From positions 1 through 5,855 of the forward strand of contig CAIMHL010000269.1 of NCBI GenBank assembly GCA_903840825.1: DNA of 5,855 bases, read 5' to 3'. The notes beneath the pieces were generated by a model that did no database searches, had not been told where the DNA came from, and saw only the letters and a list, made by a program, of their open reading frames with translations. Below are positions 1 through 5,605 of this stretch, one piece after another. Every line of letters starts with the position of its first letter. The stretch's first letter is position 1. Both the position numbers and the translations under genes were made by a program. This DNA is from an uncultured beta proteobacterium. Its GTDB lineage: Bacteria; Pseudomonadota; Gammaproteobacteria; Burkholderiales; Burkholderiaceae_C.

Positions 1-857
1 GGAATCAGGCGCTTGATGTCCCGCCGGGCCAGGAAGTCCATGGGTTGGGCGCAGATGTTCAAAGCCACTTGAACCAAGGCCTCGGCGGCTGGGTTCGACC
101 CCTCAAGTACTAACATCCCCAACAAGGCTTTGAGCTGCAAGCTCAGACATTCCGCTAGGTTTCTGGCGCCTACGCCTGAGGGTTCCAGGCTTTGTAGCAG
201 CGACAAGGCCACGGTGAAGTGGTGAACGAGTTGCTCTACCTGGCCCACGTCCTCGCCCGCCAGACTCTCAGCCAGCATGGTCAGTGGATCTTCCAGGTAG
301 CCGTCATCGTTCAGTGATTCGATCAGAAAGCGCAGCGCGGCGCTGTCCTCAGGGCTCAGGCGCAGCGCCAGCGCTTGGCGGTGCAAATGGCTTTGTAAAG
401 ATTCTTGGGTGCGCGCCATCTCGGTGATGTCAGCGTCCTCATTGCCGTTCAGGTTGTTGTTGTGGGCCTTGGCATCGCCCCCCCACTCACTGTCATCGGG
501 TGCTAATGAGGCGCTGCCATCGCCTTCCCAGCTTTGTCCATCGTCCGCGGAAAGCGGGGTGACTTCAGCATCGTTGTCGCTGGAAACCCGGACCTCGCTG
601 GTGTATTCAGTCATCGAGGTGCTTGCTGCCTCCGCGTGCAAAACATCGCTGCGCACGGGGGTGTCGGCTTGCGCCAAGCCAAATTCTTCCCGAACGGGCT
701 CATCGGTGTTTTGCTCCAAAAAAGGGTTTTCGTCCAGCATTTGCCCCACTTCCTGGCTGAGCTCCAGCGTGGACAACTGCAGCAGGCGGATGGACTGCTG
801 CAACTGCGGCGTGAGCGCCAAGTGCTGTGAAACCCGTAGCGAGAGGCCTTGCTTCAT
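1..857 (-). CDS. rpoN: RNA polymerase sigma-54 factor, N-terminal part (cut by window edge)
   Basis: Sigma-54 directs RNA polymerase to -24/-12 promoters that need AAA+ enhancer-binding activators; it commonly controls nitrogen, motility and other accessory programmes. Reading leftward from the ATG at 857-855, the frame is open to base 1, giving 285 full codons and no stop. Residues 1-50 are the Gln/Leu-rich activator-contact region I, with the typical LTPQLQQSIRLLQLSTLEL stretch at about 15-33 and DENPFLEQ at 42-49. Residues 51-148 form an acidic, low-complexity region II with an Asn-rich patch (HNNNLNGNED, about 132-141). From about 150 the core-binding domain begins: SLQSHLHRQ, then FLIESLNDDGYLED (about 177-190) and GVGARNLAECL (about 228-238). 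The C-terminal helix-turn-helix and RpoN box lie outside the window. The start is 5 bp after the lptB stop and lacks a clear Shine-Dalgarno sequence, suggesting translational coupling to lptB. Identity is very secure. Confidence 0.96.
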   Translation of the reverse strand, partial: MKQGLSLRVSQHLALTPQLQQSIRLLQLSTLELSQEVGQMLDENPFLEQNTDEPVREEFGLAQADTPVRSDVLHAEAASTSMTEYTSEVRVSSDNDAEVTPLSADDGQSWEGDGSASLAPDDSEWGGDAKAHNNNLNGNEDADITEMARTQESLQSHLHRQALALRLSPEDSAALRFLIESLNDDGYLEDPLTMLAESLAGEDVGQVEQLVHHFTVALSLLQSLEPSGVGARNLAECLSLQLKALLGMLVLEGSNPAAEALVQVALNICAQPMDFLARRDIKRLI

Positions 858-862
858 GCGAT

Positions 863-1660
863 TTACATCTTGAAGTTTTCGCCGAGATAGACGCGGCGCA
901 CATTGGCGTCGTTGACGATCTCGGTGGGCGTGCCCTGGGCCAGCACGGTGCCGTCACTGATGATGTAGGCGTGGTCACAAATCCCCAGCGTTTCGCGCAC
1001 GTTGTGGTCGGTGATCAAAACACCAATGCCCCGTTCTTTCAGAAAACCGATGATGCGCTGAATCTCGATCACAGCAATGGGGTCAATACCGGCAAAGGGC
1101 TCGTCCAGCAGAATAAACCGGGGCTGGGTAGCCAAGGCGCGGGCAATTTCAACGCGGCGGCGTTCTCCACCAGAGAGGGCCAGCGCCGGGCTTTGCCGCA
1201 GGTGGTCAACCCGCAGGTCTTGCAGCAACTGGGTCATGCGCCGCTCAATCTCGTCTTTTTTGAGGGCTTTGCCCGCGCCGTCCTGTTGCAACTCCAGCAC
1301 CGCGCGCACGTTGTCCTCAACATTGAGTTTGCGAAAAATGGACGCTTCTTGGGGCAAATAGCTCAAGCCTAAGCGGGCCCGCTGGTGAATGGGCATGTGC
1401 GCAATCGACTGGCCGTCAATCGTGATGTCGCCAGCGCTGGCGTGCACCAAGCCCACAATCATGTAAAACGAGGTGGTTTTGCCGGCGCCGTTGGGGCCGA
1501 GCAAACCCACCACTTCGCCTTTTCGAACCGTCAAAGACACGTCTTTGACGGCCTTGCGGCTGCCATAGAACTTTTGCAAATGCATCGCCTCCAGGCGGCT
1601 TTCGCCGGCGCTGACCTGTGCGCGGGGAGTAGCCCGCCGGTCGGGCGTCAGTTCAGTCAT
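863..1660 (-). CDS. lptB: LPS export ABC transporter ATP-binding protein LptB
   Basis: LptB is the cytoplasmic ATPase that, as a dimer bound to LptF and LptG, powers extraction of lipopolysaccharide from the inner membrane and its push along the Lpt bridge. The 265-residue product shows the full ABC set: Walker A GPNGAGKT at 55-62, Q-loop Q104 in YLPQEASIF, signature LSGGE at 162-166, Walker B ILLDEP at 183-188 with catalytic E187, and H-loop H219 in ITDHNVRET. The sequences YLPQEASIFRKL, LLDEPFAGIDPI and VRRVYLGENF are diagnostic of LptB rather than of a general ABC ATPase. It is about 20 residues longer at the N-terminus than the E. coli protein as I recall it. The alternative M26 would delete the first strand, so the start at 1660 is preferred; it overlaps the lptA stop (ATGA) and follows a strong GGAGG six bases upstream. 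The gene is translationally coupled to lptA and followed closely by rpoN. Confidence 0.97.
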   Translation of the reverse strand: MTELTPDRRATPRAQVSAGESRLEAMHLQKFYGSRKAVKDVSLTVRKGEVVGLLGPNGAGKTTSFYMIVGLVHASAGDITIDGQSIAHMPIHQRARLGLSYLPQEASIFRKLNVEDNVRAVLELQQDGAGKALKKDEIERRMTQLLQDLRVDHLRQSPALALSGGERRRVEIARALATQPRFILLDEPFAGIDPIAVIEIQRIIGFLKERGIGVLITDHNVRETLGICDHAYIISDGTVLAQGTPTEIVNDANVRRVYLGENFKM

Positions 1661-2268
1661 TTTTTTCCTCCACCCAAGGCGGGGCTTTCGCGCAACGGGG
1701 TGCTGGGGATCAGAGGGGCTGCCAAGCTGGCGTCGGGTTTGGGTGTCAGCATGGCCCGAACCCGGCCGGGAGGAGTACCGGGGCTAGATTTGGCGGAGGC
1801 GCCATCAATGCTGAAAACGTCGGTGGTGTTGTTGTAAAGGATGACGGCCCCGGTCATCTCGTCGTTCAGCTTGGCACCCTGGTAGCGGCGCAGTTGGGCG
1901 TTACTGATGAACTTCACGGTGTCCGCACGGCTGTCGTACTCGATCGTATCGGCTTCGCCTTCAATAAATTCGTCCAGGCCTTCGCGTTTTTGCCTGAAAA
2001 ATGCCAGCTTCCCAGGCTCAGCCGTGACCAAACCAAACTGGTAACCCTCGGGGTCTTGGCGCACATCAATCTTGGCACCTCGGATCAGGATGGTGCCCTT
2101 GGTCAGCACCACTTTTCCGGTGAAGACGCTCGTCTGCTTCAGGTCGTCGTAACGCAGGGTGTCCGACTCCACATTCATCGGTTTGTTGCGATCGGCTTTC
2201 TCGGCGATCGCGGCGCTGGAGAAGACCAGTACAACGAGCAAAGGCAAAAGGAGTTTTAGATTTTTCAT
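1657..2268 (-). CDS. lptA: LPS transport periplasmic protein LptA
   Basis: LptA polymerises through beta-jellyroll domains to form the periplasmic bridge carrying lipopolysaccharide from LptC to the outer-membrane LptD/LptE complex. From the ATG at 2268 the product has 203 residues. Residues 1-22 are a Sec signal peptide (MKN-LK, a Leu/Val core, then SSAAIA before EKAD). An OstA/LptA domain spans about 29-155: NKPMNVESDTLRYDD, FTGKVVLTKGTILIRG, then EGEADTIEYDSRADTVKF and LNDEMTGAVILYNNTTDVF. The tail, 158-203, is Pro/Ala/Ser-rich and ends in GGGKK. The frame stays open to an ATG at 2319, with further ATGs at 2295 and 2286, but those starts would put 6-17 polar residues before the signal peptide, so 2268 is chosen; no convincing Shine-Dalgarno is visible for it. 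The stop overlaps the lptB start. LptC, the normal partner encoded just upstream in many proteobacteria, is not present here. Confidence 0.93.
   Translation of the reverse strand: MKNLKLLLPLLVVLVFSSAAIAEKADRNKPMNVESDTLRYDDLKQTSVFTGKVVLTKGTILIRGAKIDVRQDPEGYQFGLVTAEPGKLAFFRQKREGLDEFIEGEADTIEYDSRADTVKFISNAQLRRYQGAKLNDEMTGAVILYNNTTDVFSIDGASAKSSPGTPPGRVRAMLTPKPDASLAAPLIPSTPLRESPALGGGKK
1667..1671 (-). promoter_or_regulatory. Ribosome binding site of lptB inside the lptA 3' end
   Basis: GGAGG reads leftward six A residues before the lptB ATG. It lies within the last lptA codons, which encode the Gly-Gly-Lys-Lys tail (GGT GGA GGA AAA AAA TGA). This decides the lptB start at 1660 and indicates translational coupling through the ATGA stop/start overlap. 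Confidence 0.8.
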
Positions 2269-2301
2269 AAGGCACGAATCTTGCATAAAATTCATGCTTT
2301 T

Positions 2302-2330
2302 ATTGTAGCCACCAGACACCCTGTTTTCAC
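2302..2330 (-). promoter_or_regulatory. Candidate sigma-70-type promoter for lptA-lptB-rpoN
   Basis: On the minus strand GTGAAA (2330-2325, 4 of 6 matches to TTGACA) is followed by a 17-bp spacer and TACAAT (2307-2302, 5 of 6 matches to TATAAT). Transcription would start near 2295, upstream of the preferred lptA ATG at 2268. The -35 element sits within the left-hand arm of the 2321-2348 inverted repeat. The match is by eye only. A second reading, sigma-E-like GAACTG plus TCTGG in the same segment, has a spacer of only 14 bp and is weaker. Confidence 0.4.
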
Positions 2331-2348
2331 CAGTTCAAGTGAAAACAG
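2321..2348. repeat. Perfect 10-bp inverted repeat between dsbA and lptA
   Basis: CTGTTTTCAC at 2321-2330 and GTGAAAACAG at 2339-2348 are exact inverted copies separated by 8 bases (CAGTTCAA). The repeat is 31 bp past the dsbA stop and 52 bp before the preferred lptA start. The stem is AT-rich (4 G/C of 10), and on the minus strand it is followed by GGGTGTCTGG rather than a T-run, so it does not look like a standard intrinsic terminator of dsbA. Overlap with the candidate lptA -35 box suits an operator for a dimeric regulator; an RNA hairpin in the dsbA 3' UTR is the alternative. The repeat itself is certain, the role is not. Confidence 0.75.
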
Positions 2349-2379
2349 TTCTTATAAAGACGATGGTGTTGATGAGCGT

Positions 2380-3027
2380 CTACTTTTTCTTGCGGATTTC
2401 AGCCGCCAGAAACTCGGCAATCACCAAGGCCCGATCCATGTTTTTGGCAAACGTGCCATCGGTGTAAAACCGGCCGGCCACGCCGATAGCGGGCACGCCT
2501 TCAACTTTGTATGCGTTTTGCAACTGTGTGCCTTTGGTGGCTTTGTTGGCGACCGCAAAGGAGTTGAACTGCTCCATGAACTTTGCTTTGTCAACGCCTT
2601 GCTTGGCGACCCAAGCAGCGATGGACTCGGCGGTGTTCAAGCTTTGCTTCTCGGCATGAATGGCGGTAAAAACTCGGCCATGTAACTTTTCTACCAAGCC
2701 CATCGCCTCCAAGGCGTAGTAGAGGCGCTGCTGCGGGACAAAGTCGTCCCGGAAGGCGACCGGTACGCGGCGAACGGCCACATCCTTGGGGGCCCGTTTG
2801 ATCCAGGTTGCTAGCGCGGGTTCAAACACGTTGCAATGAGGGCAGCTGTACCAAAAAAATTCGATGATCTCAATCTTGCCGGCAGGGGCCTCAACGGGCG
2901 CTGGCTTTTCCAGCACCAGGTAATCAGTGCCTGCCACGGGGGGCTTGGCCTGCGCCAAGGCCGGGGTATGCACCAAGCTTGCCCCGGCAGCCGCGCCCAG
3001 AGCCAAAGAAAAATCACGACGTTTCAT
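2380..3027 (-). CDS. dsbA: Thiol:disulfide interchange protein DsbA
   Basis: DsbA is the periplasmic oxidase that donates disulfide bonds to newly exported proteins and is re-oxidised by the membrane protein DsbB. The 215-residue product has a thioredoxin-fold domain from about residue 34. Its active site is CPHC at 62-65, in the context EFFWYSCPHCNVFEP, and the cis-proline is P179 in VEGVPAIGV, preceded by Val. The inserted helical domain lies between, about 80-165. Residues 1-27 form a signal peptide (MKRRDFSLAL, a weakly hydrophobic Ala/Gly core, ending ALAQA). The RRDF pair near the N-terminus resembles a Tat signal. The start at 3027 follows GGAGT eight bases upstream. A 75-bp AT-rich gap separates it from the SPOR gene, so it may have its own promoter. 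The Val-cis-Pro and CPHC favour DsbA over DsbC/G. The stop is TAG at 2382-2380. Confidence 0.95.
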   Translation of the reverse strand: MKRRDFSLALGAAAGASLVHTPALAQAKPPVAGTDYLVLEKPAPVEAPAGKIEIIEFFWYSCPHCNVFEPALATWIKRAPKDVAVRRVPVAFRDDFVPQQRLYYALEAMGLVEKLHGRVFTAIHAEKQSLNTAESIAAWVAKQGVDKAKFMEQFNSFAVANKATKGTQLQNAYKVEGVPAIGVAGRFYTDGTFAKNMDRALVIAEFLAAEIRKKK

Positions 3028-3035
3028 TATTTAAA

Positions 3036-3040
3036 ACTCC
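3036..3040 (-). promoter_or_regulatory. Ribosome binding site of dsbA
   Basis: GGAGT on the minus strand (within TTGGAGTTTT) lies 8 bases before the ATG at 3027. It fixes the dsbA start, and thereby the short arginine-rich beginning of its signal peptide. Confidence 0.65.
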
Positions 3041-3051
3041 AATTAAACGGA

Positions 3052-3092
3052 TTCGACCTAGTAAAGGTATAAAAAGTTCGGTCTCTATTCAA
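3052..3092 (-). promoter_or_regulatory. Candidate promoter region upstream of dsbA
   Basis: This AT-rich stretch between the SPOR gene and dsbA holds two weak promoter readings on the minus strand. One is sigma-E-like: GAACTT (3079-3074), 17-bp spacer, TCGAA (3056-3052), against the known E. coli pattern GAACTT, about 16 bp, TCTGA. The other is sigma-70-like: TTGAAT (3092-3087), 15-bp spacer, TATACC (3071-3066), whose spacing is short. Envelope-stress control of a periplasmic folding enzyme would make sense, but neither match is decisive. Confidence 0.3.
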
Positions 3093-3102
3093 ATCTTACG
3101 CA

Positions 3103-3759
3103 CTAACGCTGAACACGGACCAGTGCTGTCTCAAGGCCGGAAGCGTCGAGTTTGGCTTTGGTCTTGTCGGCGTCTTCCTTCTTGTTGAAAGGCCCCACCC
3201 GAACCCTGAACACCGCCCGGCCCGATTGCTCACGCTCTGAGATTTTGGTGTCCACACCGCTGAGCATCAGCTTGGCACGCTGGTTCTCTGCGTCTTCAAT
3301 CGTTCGGAAGGCCCCAATTTGAATAAAGTAAGAGAACTGCTCAGCCTCGGTCTCTGTGGCGCGGGCCTTGGCGAGGTCCCCCAGTGGGTCAGCGGTGACA
3401 GCTGGCTTGATCTCGGCTTTGGGAGCCGACACCGTGCTGGCCGGTGTCGGGGCTTTGGGTTCAGTAGCTGGGCGTGCAGCCGCTGCTGGCGCCCCAGGCA
3501 CAACGGCTGCCGCAGAGGCAGCAGGTTCGGGAGGCGGTGCCGGTTTGACCGGATTTTTGCCGTATAAAGGTGTGTTGGGGTCCCAGTCTTTGTTCTTTTT
3601 TAACTCGGCCGCGTCTTGTTCGGCGCTGCGGGTCTGCCCTTTGTTGACAAACGGGATCGGCACTTTGGTGACATAAACCGCCACGGCCAACGCAGCCCCC
3701 AGTCCGACCACAAGGCCGATGATGAAGCCTAAAAAGGTTCCGCCCAGTTGTTTTTTCAT
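3103..3759 (-). CDS. Membrane-anchored SPOR-domain protein
   Basis: SPOR domains bind denuded glycan strands in septal peptidoglycan; proteins of this build resemble FtsN and localise to the division site, though the exact role of this one is unknown. The 218-residue product has a short cytoplasmic N-terminus and a single transmembrane helix at about 8-31 (single-pass, C-terminus in the periplasm). The helix carries regularly spaced glycines G7, G11, G15 and G19. A Pro/Ala-rich linker at about 71-125 (PAPPPEPAASAAA and similar) follows, then the SPOR domain at about 141-218: FSYFIQIGAFRTIEDAENQRAKL in the first repeat, VFRVRVGPFNKKEDADKTKAKL in the second. The start at 3759 has GAAGG six bases upstream and is 20 bp after the argS stop, so it is almost certainly co-transcribed with argS. 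FtsN is possible, but the short length and family-wide argS linkage make a generic name safer. Confidence 0.9.
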   Translation of the reverse strand: MKKQLGGTFLGFIIGLVVGLGAALAVAVYVTKVPIPFVNKGQTRSAEQDAAELKKNKDWDPNTPLYGKNPVKPAPPPEPAASAAAVVPGAPAAAARPATEPKAPTPASTVSAPKAEIKPAVTADPLGDLAKARATETEAEQFSYFIQIGAFRTIEDAENQRAKLMLSGVDTKISEREQSGRAVFRVRVGPFNKKEDADKTKAKLDASGLETALVRVQR

Positions 3760-3765
3760 TGAATG

Positions 3766-3770
3766 CCTTC
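3766..3770 (-). promoter_or_regulatory. Ribosome binding site of the SPOR-domain gene
   Basis: GAAGG on the minus strand lies 6 bases upstream of the ATG at 3759, in the 20-bp gap after the argS stop. It supports that start and operon linkage with argS. Confidence 0.6.
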
Positions 3771-3779
3771 TGACTCTGG

Positions 3780-5477
3780 TTACATTTTTTGCGGGGCGCT
3801 CACGCCCAGCACTGCCAAGCCATTTTGCAGCACCTGCGCGGTGGCGGCCACCAGCGCCAGCCGCGCTTTTTTGACGAGCACATCGTCCACCAGAATGCGC
3901 TCGGCATCGTAGTAGCTGTGGTAGCAGGCAGCCAGTTCACGCAGGTAAAAGGTGACATCGTGCGGGGCAAACCCTGAAGCGGCTGCGGTCAGCATGTCGG
4001 GGTATTTGGCCAGCAGCAGCATCAAGCCCTGGGCCTGCGGACTGGTGAGCGGCGACAGGTCGGCCTGCGCCAGCGTGGCGGCATTGCCACCGTCTTTTTC
4101 GCGCCAAGCCGCCAGCACTGAGCAGATGCGGGCGTGGGCGTATTGCACGTAATACACCGGGTTGTCGTTGTTTTTGGTAATGGCCAAGTCCACATCAAAG
4201 GTGTACTCGGTATCAGGCTTGCGGCTGAGCAAAAAGAAGCGCACGGCGTCTTTGCTGGTCCACTCGATCAGGTCGCGCAGCGTGACGTAGCTGCCCGCAC
4301 GTTTGGAGATTTTGACCTCTTCACCGCCCTTGACCACGCGCACCATGGTGTGCAGCACGTAGTCGGGGTAGCCTTGGGGTATGCCCACATTGGCGGCTTG
4401 CAGGCCGGCACGCACGCGGGCAATGGTGCCGTGGTGGTCGGTGCCCTGAATGTTGATGACCTTCTCAAAGCCACGCTCCCACTTGGTGATGTGGTAGGCC
4501 ACATCTGGCACAAAGTAGGTGAAAGAGCCATCGCCTTTGCGCATGACGCGGTCTTTGTCGTCGCCGTAGTCAGTAGATTTAAGCCACAGGGCGCCGTCTT
4601 GCTCGTAGGTTTTGCCAGCGTCTTGCAGTTTTTGCACGGTGTCTGCCACCTTGCCGCTCGTGTACAGGCTGGACTCTAAATAGTAGTTGTCAAACTGGAC
4701 CTCAAAGGCCTTCAGGTCCAGGTCTTGTTCGTGGCGCAGGTAGGCCACGGCAAACTGACGAATATGGTCCAGCGCGTCAATGTCGCCGGACGCCGTGAAT
4801 TCGCGGTCGTCGGCGCTCACTGTTTTTTTCGCCATGAAGTCTTGGGCGATATCTGCGATGTATTCGCCGTTGTAGGCGTTGGCGTTTTCGCCGCTCGGCC
4901 ATTCGGAGTCGCCGGGCTTAAAGCCCTGGGCACGCAACTGCGTGCTGGTGGCCAGCGTGGCAATTTGCACGCCCGCGTCGTTGTAATAAAACTCGCGGTA
5001 CACCGACCAGCCCTGGGTTTGAAACAGGTTGCAAATGGCGTCACCTAGCGCCGCTTGGCGGCCGTGGCCCACATGCAGCGGGCCGGTCGGGTTCGCCGAG
5101 ACAAACTCCACCAGCATTTTTTTATCCAAGGCGGGCTGGCTGCCAAACTGGGTGGTCTGCGTCAGCACCTCGCGCACTATTTGTTGCTTGGCCTCTGGCT
5201 TGAGCTTGATGTTGATAAAGCCGGGCCCTGCGATGTCTATGGCTTCTACCCAGGCTTGGTAGGCCGGGGTGGCCAGCAGCGCATCGCGCAGGGTTTCGGC
5301 CAATTGGCGGGGATTGAGTTTGAGGGGCTTGGCCAACTGCATGGCGGCCGTAGTGGCCAAGTCGCCATGGGCGGCTACTTTGGGCGACTCAAACGCCGCT
5401 TTGGCACCCGCGCCCGGGGATAAATTTTCCAGCGCTTGGCGCAGGACTTCAAGGAGTTCAATTTTTACAGACAACAT
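3780..5477 (-). CDS. argS: Arginyl-tRNA synthetase
   Basis: ArgS charges tRNA-Arg with arginine in the cytoplasm using ATP; it is a class I enzyme that needs bound tRNA to activate the amino acid. The 565-residue product is about full family length (E. coli about 577). Residues 1-110 form the Arg-specific N-terminal tRNA-binding domain (SPKVAAHGDLATTAAMQLAK near 31-50; GPGFINIKL at 84-92). The HIGH motif appears as HVGH at 135-138 within VEFVSANPTGPLHVGHGR. The Rossmann core continues through EFYYNDAGVQI and INIQGTDHHGTIARV. The KMSKS-equivalent loop is KISKR at 389-393. The C-terminal DALR anticodon-binding domain runs from about 436 (NPVYYVQYAHAR) to the end (LGVSAPQKM). The start at 5477 matches the usual N-terminus (MLSVKIELLEVLRQALENLSPG) but lacks a clear Shine-Dalgarno. 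It is the first gene of the leftward cluster and divergent from the glycosyltransferase gene. Confidence 0.97.
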   Translation of the reverse strand: MLSVKIELLEVLRQALENLSPGAGAKAAFESPKVAAHGDLATTAAMQLAKPLKLNPRQLAETLRDALLATPAYQAWVEAIDIAGPGFINIKLKPEAKQQIVREVLTQTTQFGSQPALDKKMLVEFVSANPTGPLHVGHGRQAALGDAICNLFQTQGWSVYREFYYNDAGVQIATLATSTQLRAQGFKPGDSEWPSGENANAYNGEYIADIAQDFMAKKTVSADDREFTASGDIDALDHIRQFAVAYLRHEQDLDLKAFEVQFDNYYLESSLYTSGKVADTVQKLQDAGKTYEQDGALWLKSTDYGDDKDRVMRKGDGSFTYFVPDVAYHITKWERGFEKVINIQGTDHHGTIARVRAGLQAANVGIPQGYPDYVLHTMVRVVKGGEEVKISKRAGSYVTLRDLIEWTSKDAVRFFLLSRKPDTEYTFDVDLAITKNNDNPVYYVQYAHARICSVLAAWREKDGGNAATLAQADLSPLTSPQAQGLMLLLAKYPDMLTAAASGFAPHDVTFYLRELAACYHSYYDAERILVDDVLVKKARLALVAATAQVLQNGLAVLGVSAPQKM

Positions 5478-5605
5478 GGTTTCATTTTACGGGGGAGTGG
5501 CGCCCACCCTTTGGCGTGTCCAATCTGGGGTTTGCGTTGGCGCAGGGCCAATAAATAAACGGCGCTGTAAACGAGATCAGGACTTTTTTTTGGCATGATG
5601 CAGCC
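5478..5605. other. Divergent intergenic region, argS / glycosyltransferase
   Basis: These 128 bases must carry the start signals for leftward argS and possibly for the rightward glycosyltransferase gene. For argS the only -10-like element I see is TAAAAT (minus strand, 5491-5486), so close to the ATG that the transcript would have almost no leader, and no convincing -35 lies at the right distance. For the glycosyltransferase, TTGCGT (5532-5537), a 16-bp spacer and AATAAA (5554-5559) is a weak candidate. An eight-T run is at 5584-5591 and an imperfect palindrome TTGG-N5-CCAA at 5511-5523. No gene or RNA is evident. Confidence 0.4.

Noticed and set aside
409..873. Plus-strand open frame of 154 codons over rpoN, and a 98-codon one at 534-830
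   Set aside because: Both lie antisense to the clearly coding rpoN frame, show low-complexity Ser/Leu-rich or unrecognisable translations, and have no ribosome binding site.
827..1372. Plus-strand open frame of 181 codons over lptB, with similar ones at 1385-1837 and 1894-2259
   Set aside because: These are antisense mirrors of lptB and lptA; the opposite strand carries complete family motifs, and these translations show none.
2269..2319. Longer lptA reading from ATG 2319 (220 residues)
   Set aside because: It would put polar residues before the signal peptide and begin upstream of the candidate promoter's -10 box; ATG 2268 gives a normal Sec signal.
2321..2348. The inverted repeat as an intrinsic terminator for dsbA
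   Set aside because: The stem is AT-rich and no T-run follows on the minus strand; kept as an inverted repeat of unknown role.
3356..3676. Plus-strand Ala/Gly-rich frame of 106 codons over the SPOR gene
   Set aside because: Its composition is the antisense reflection of the Pro/Ala linker, and no start signal is present.
4134..4679. Plus-strand open frame of 181 codons inside argS
   Set aside because: It is the mirror of the ArgS catalytic core, with a His/Val/Gly-rich translation typical of antisense frames in GC-rich genes.
5584..5591. Eight-T run as a terminator
   Set aside because: No GC-rich hairpin precedes it on the plus strand, and no gene ends there.
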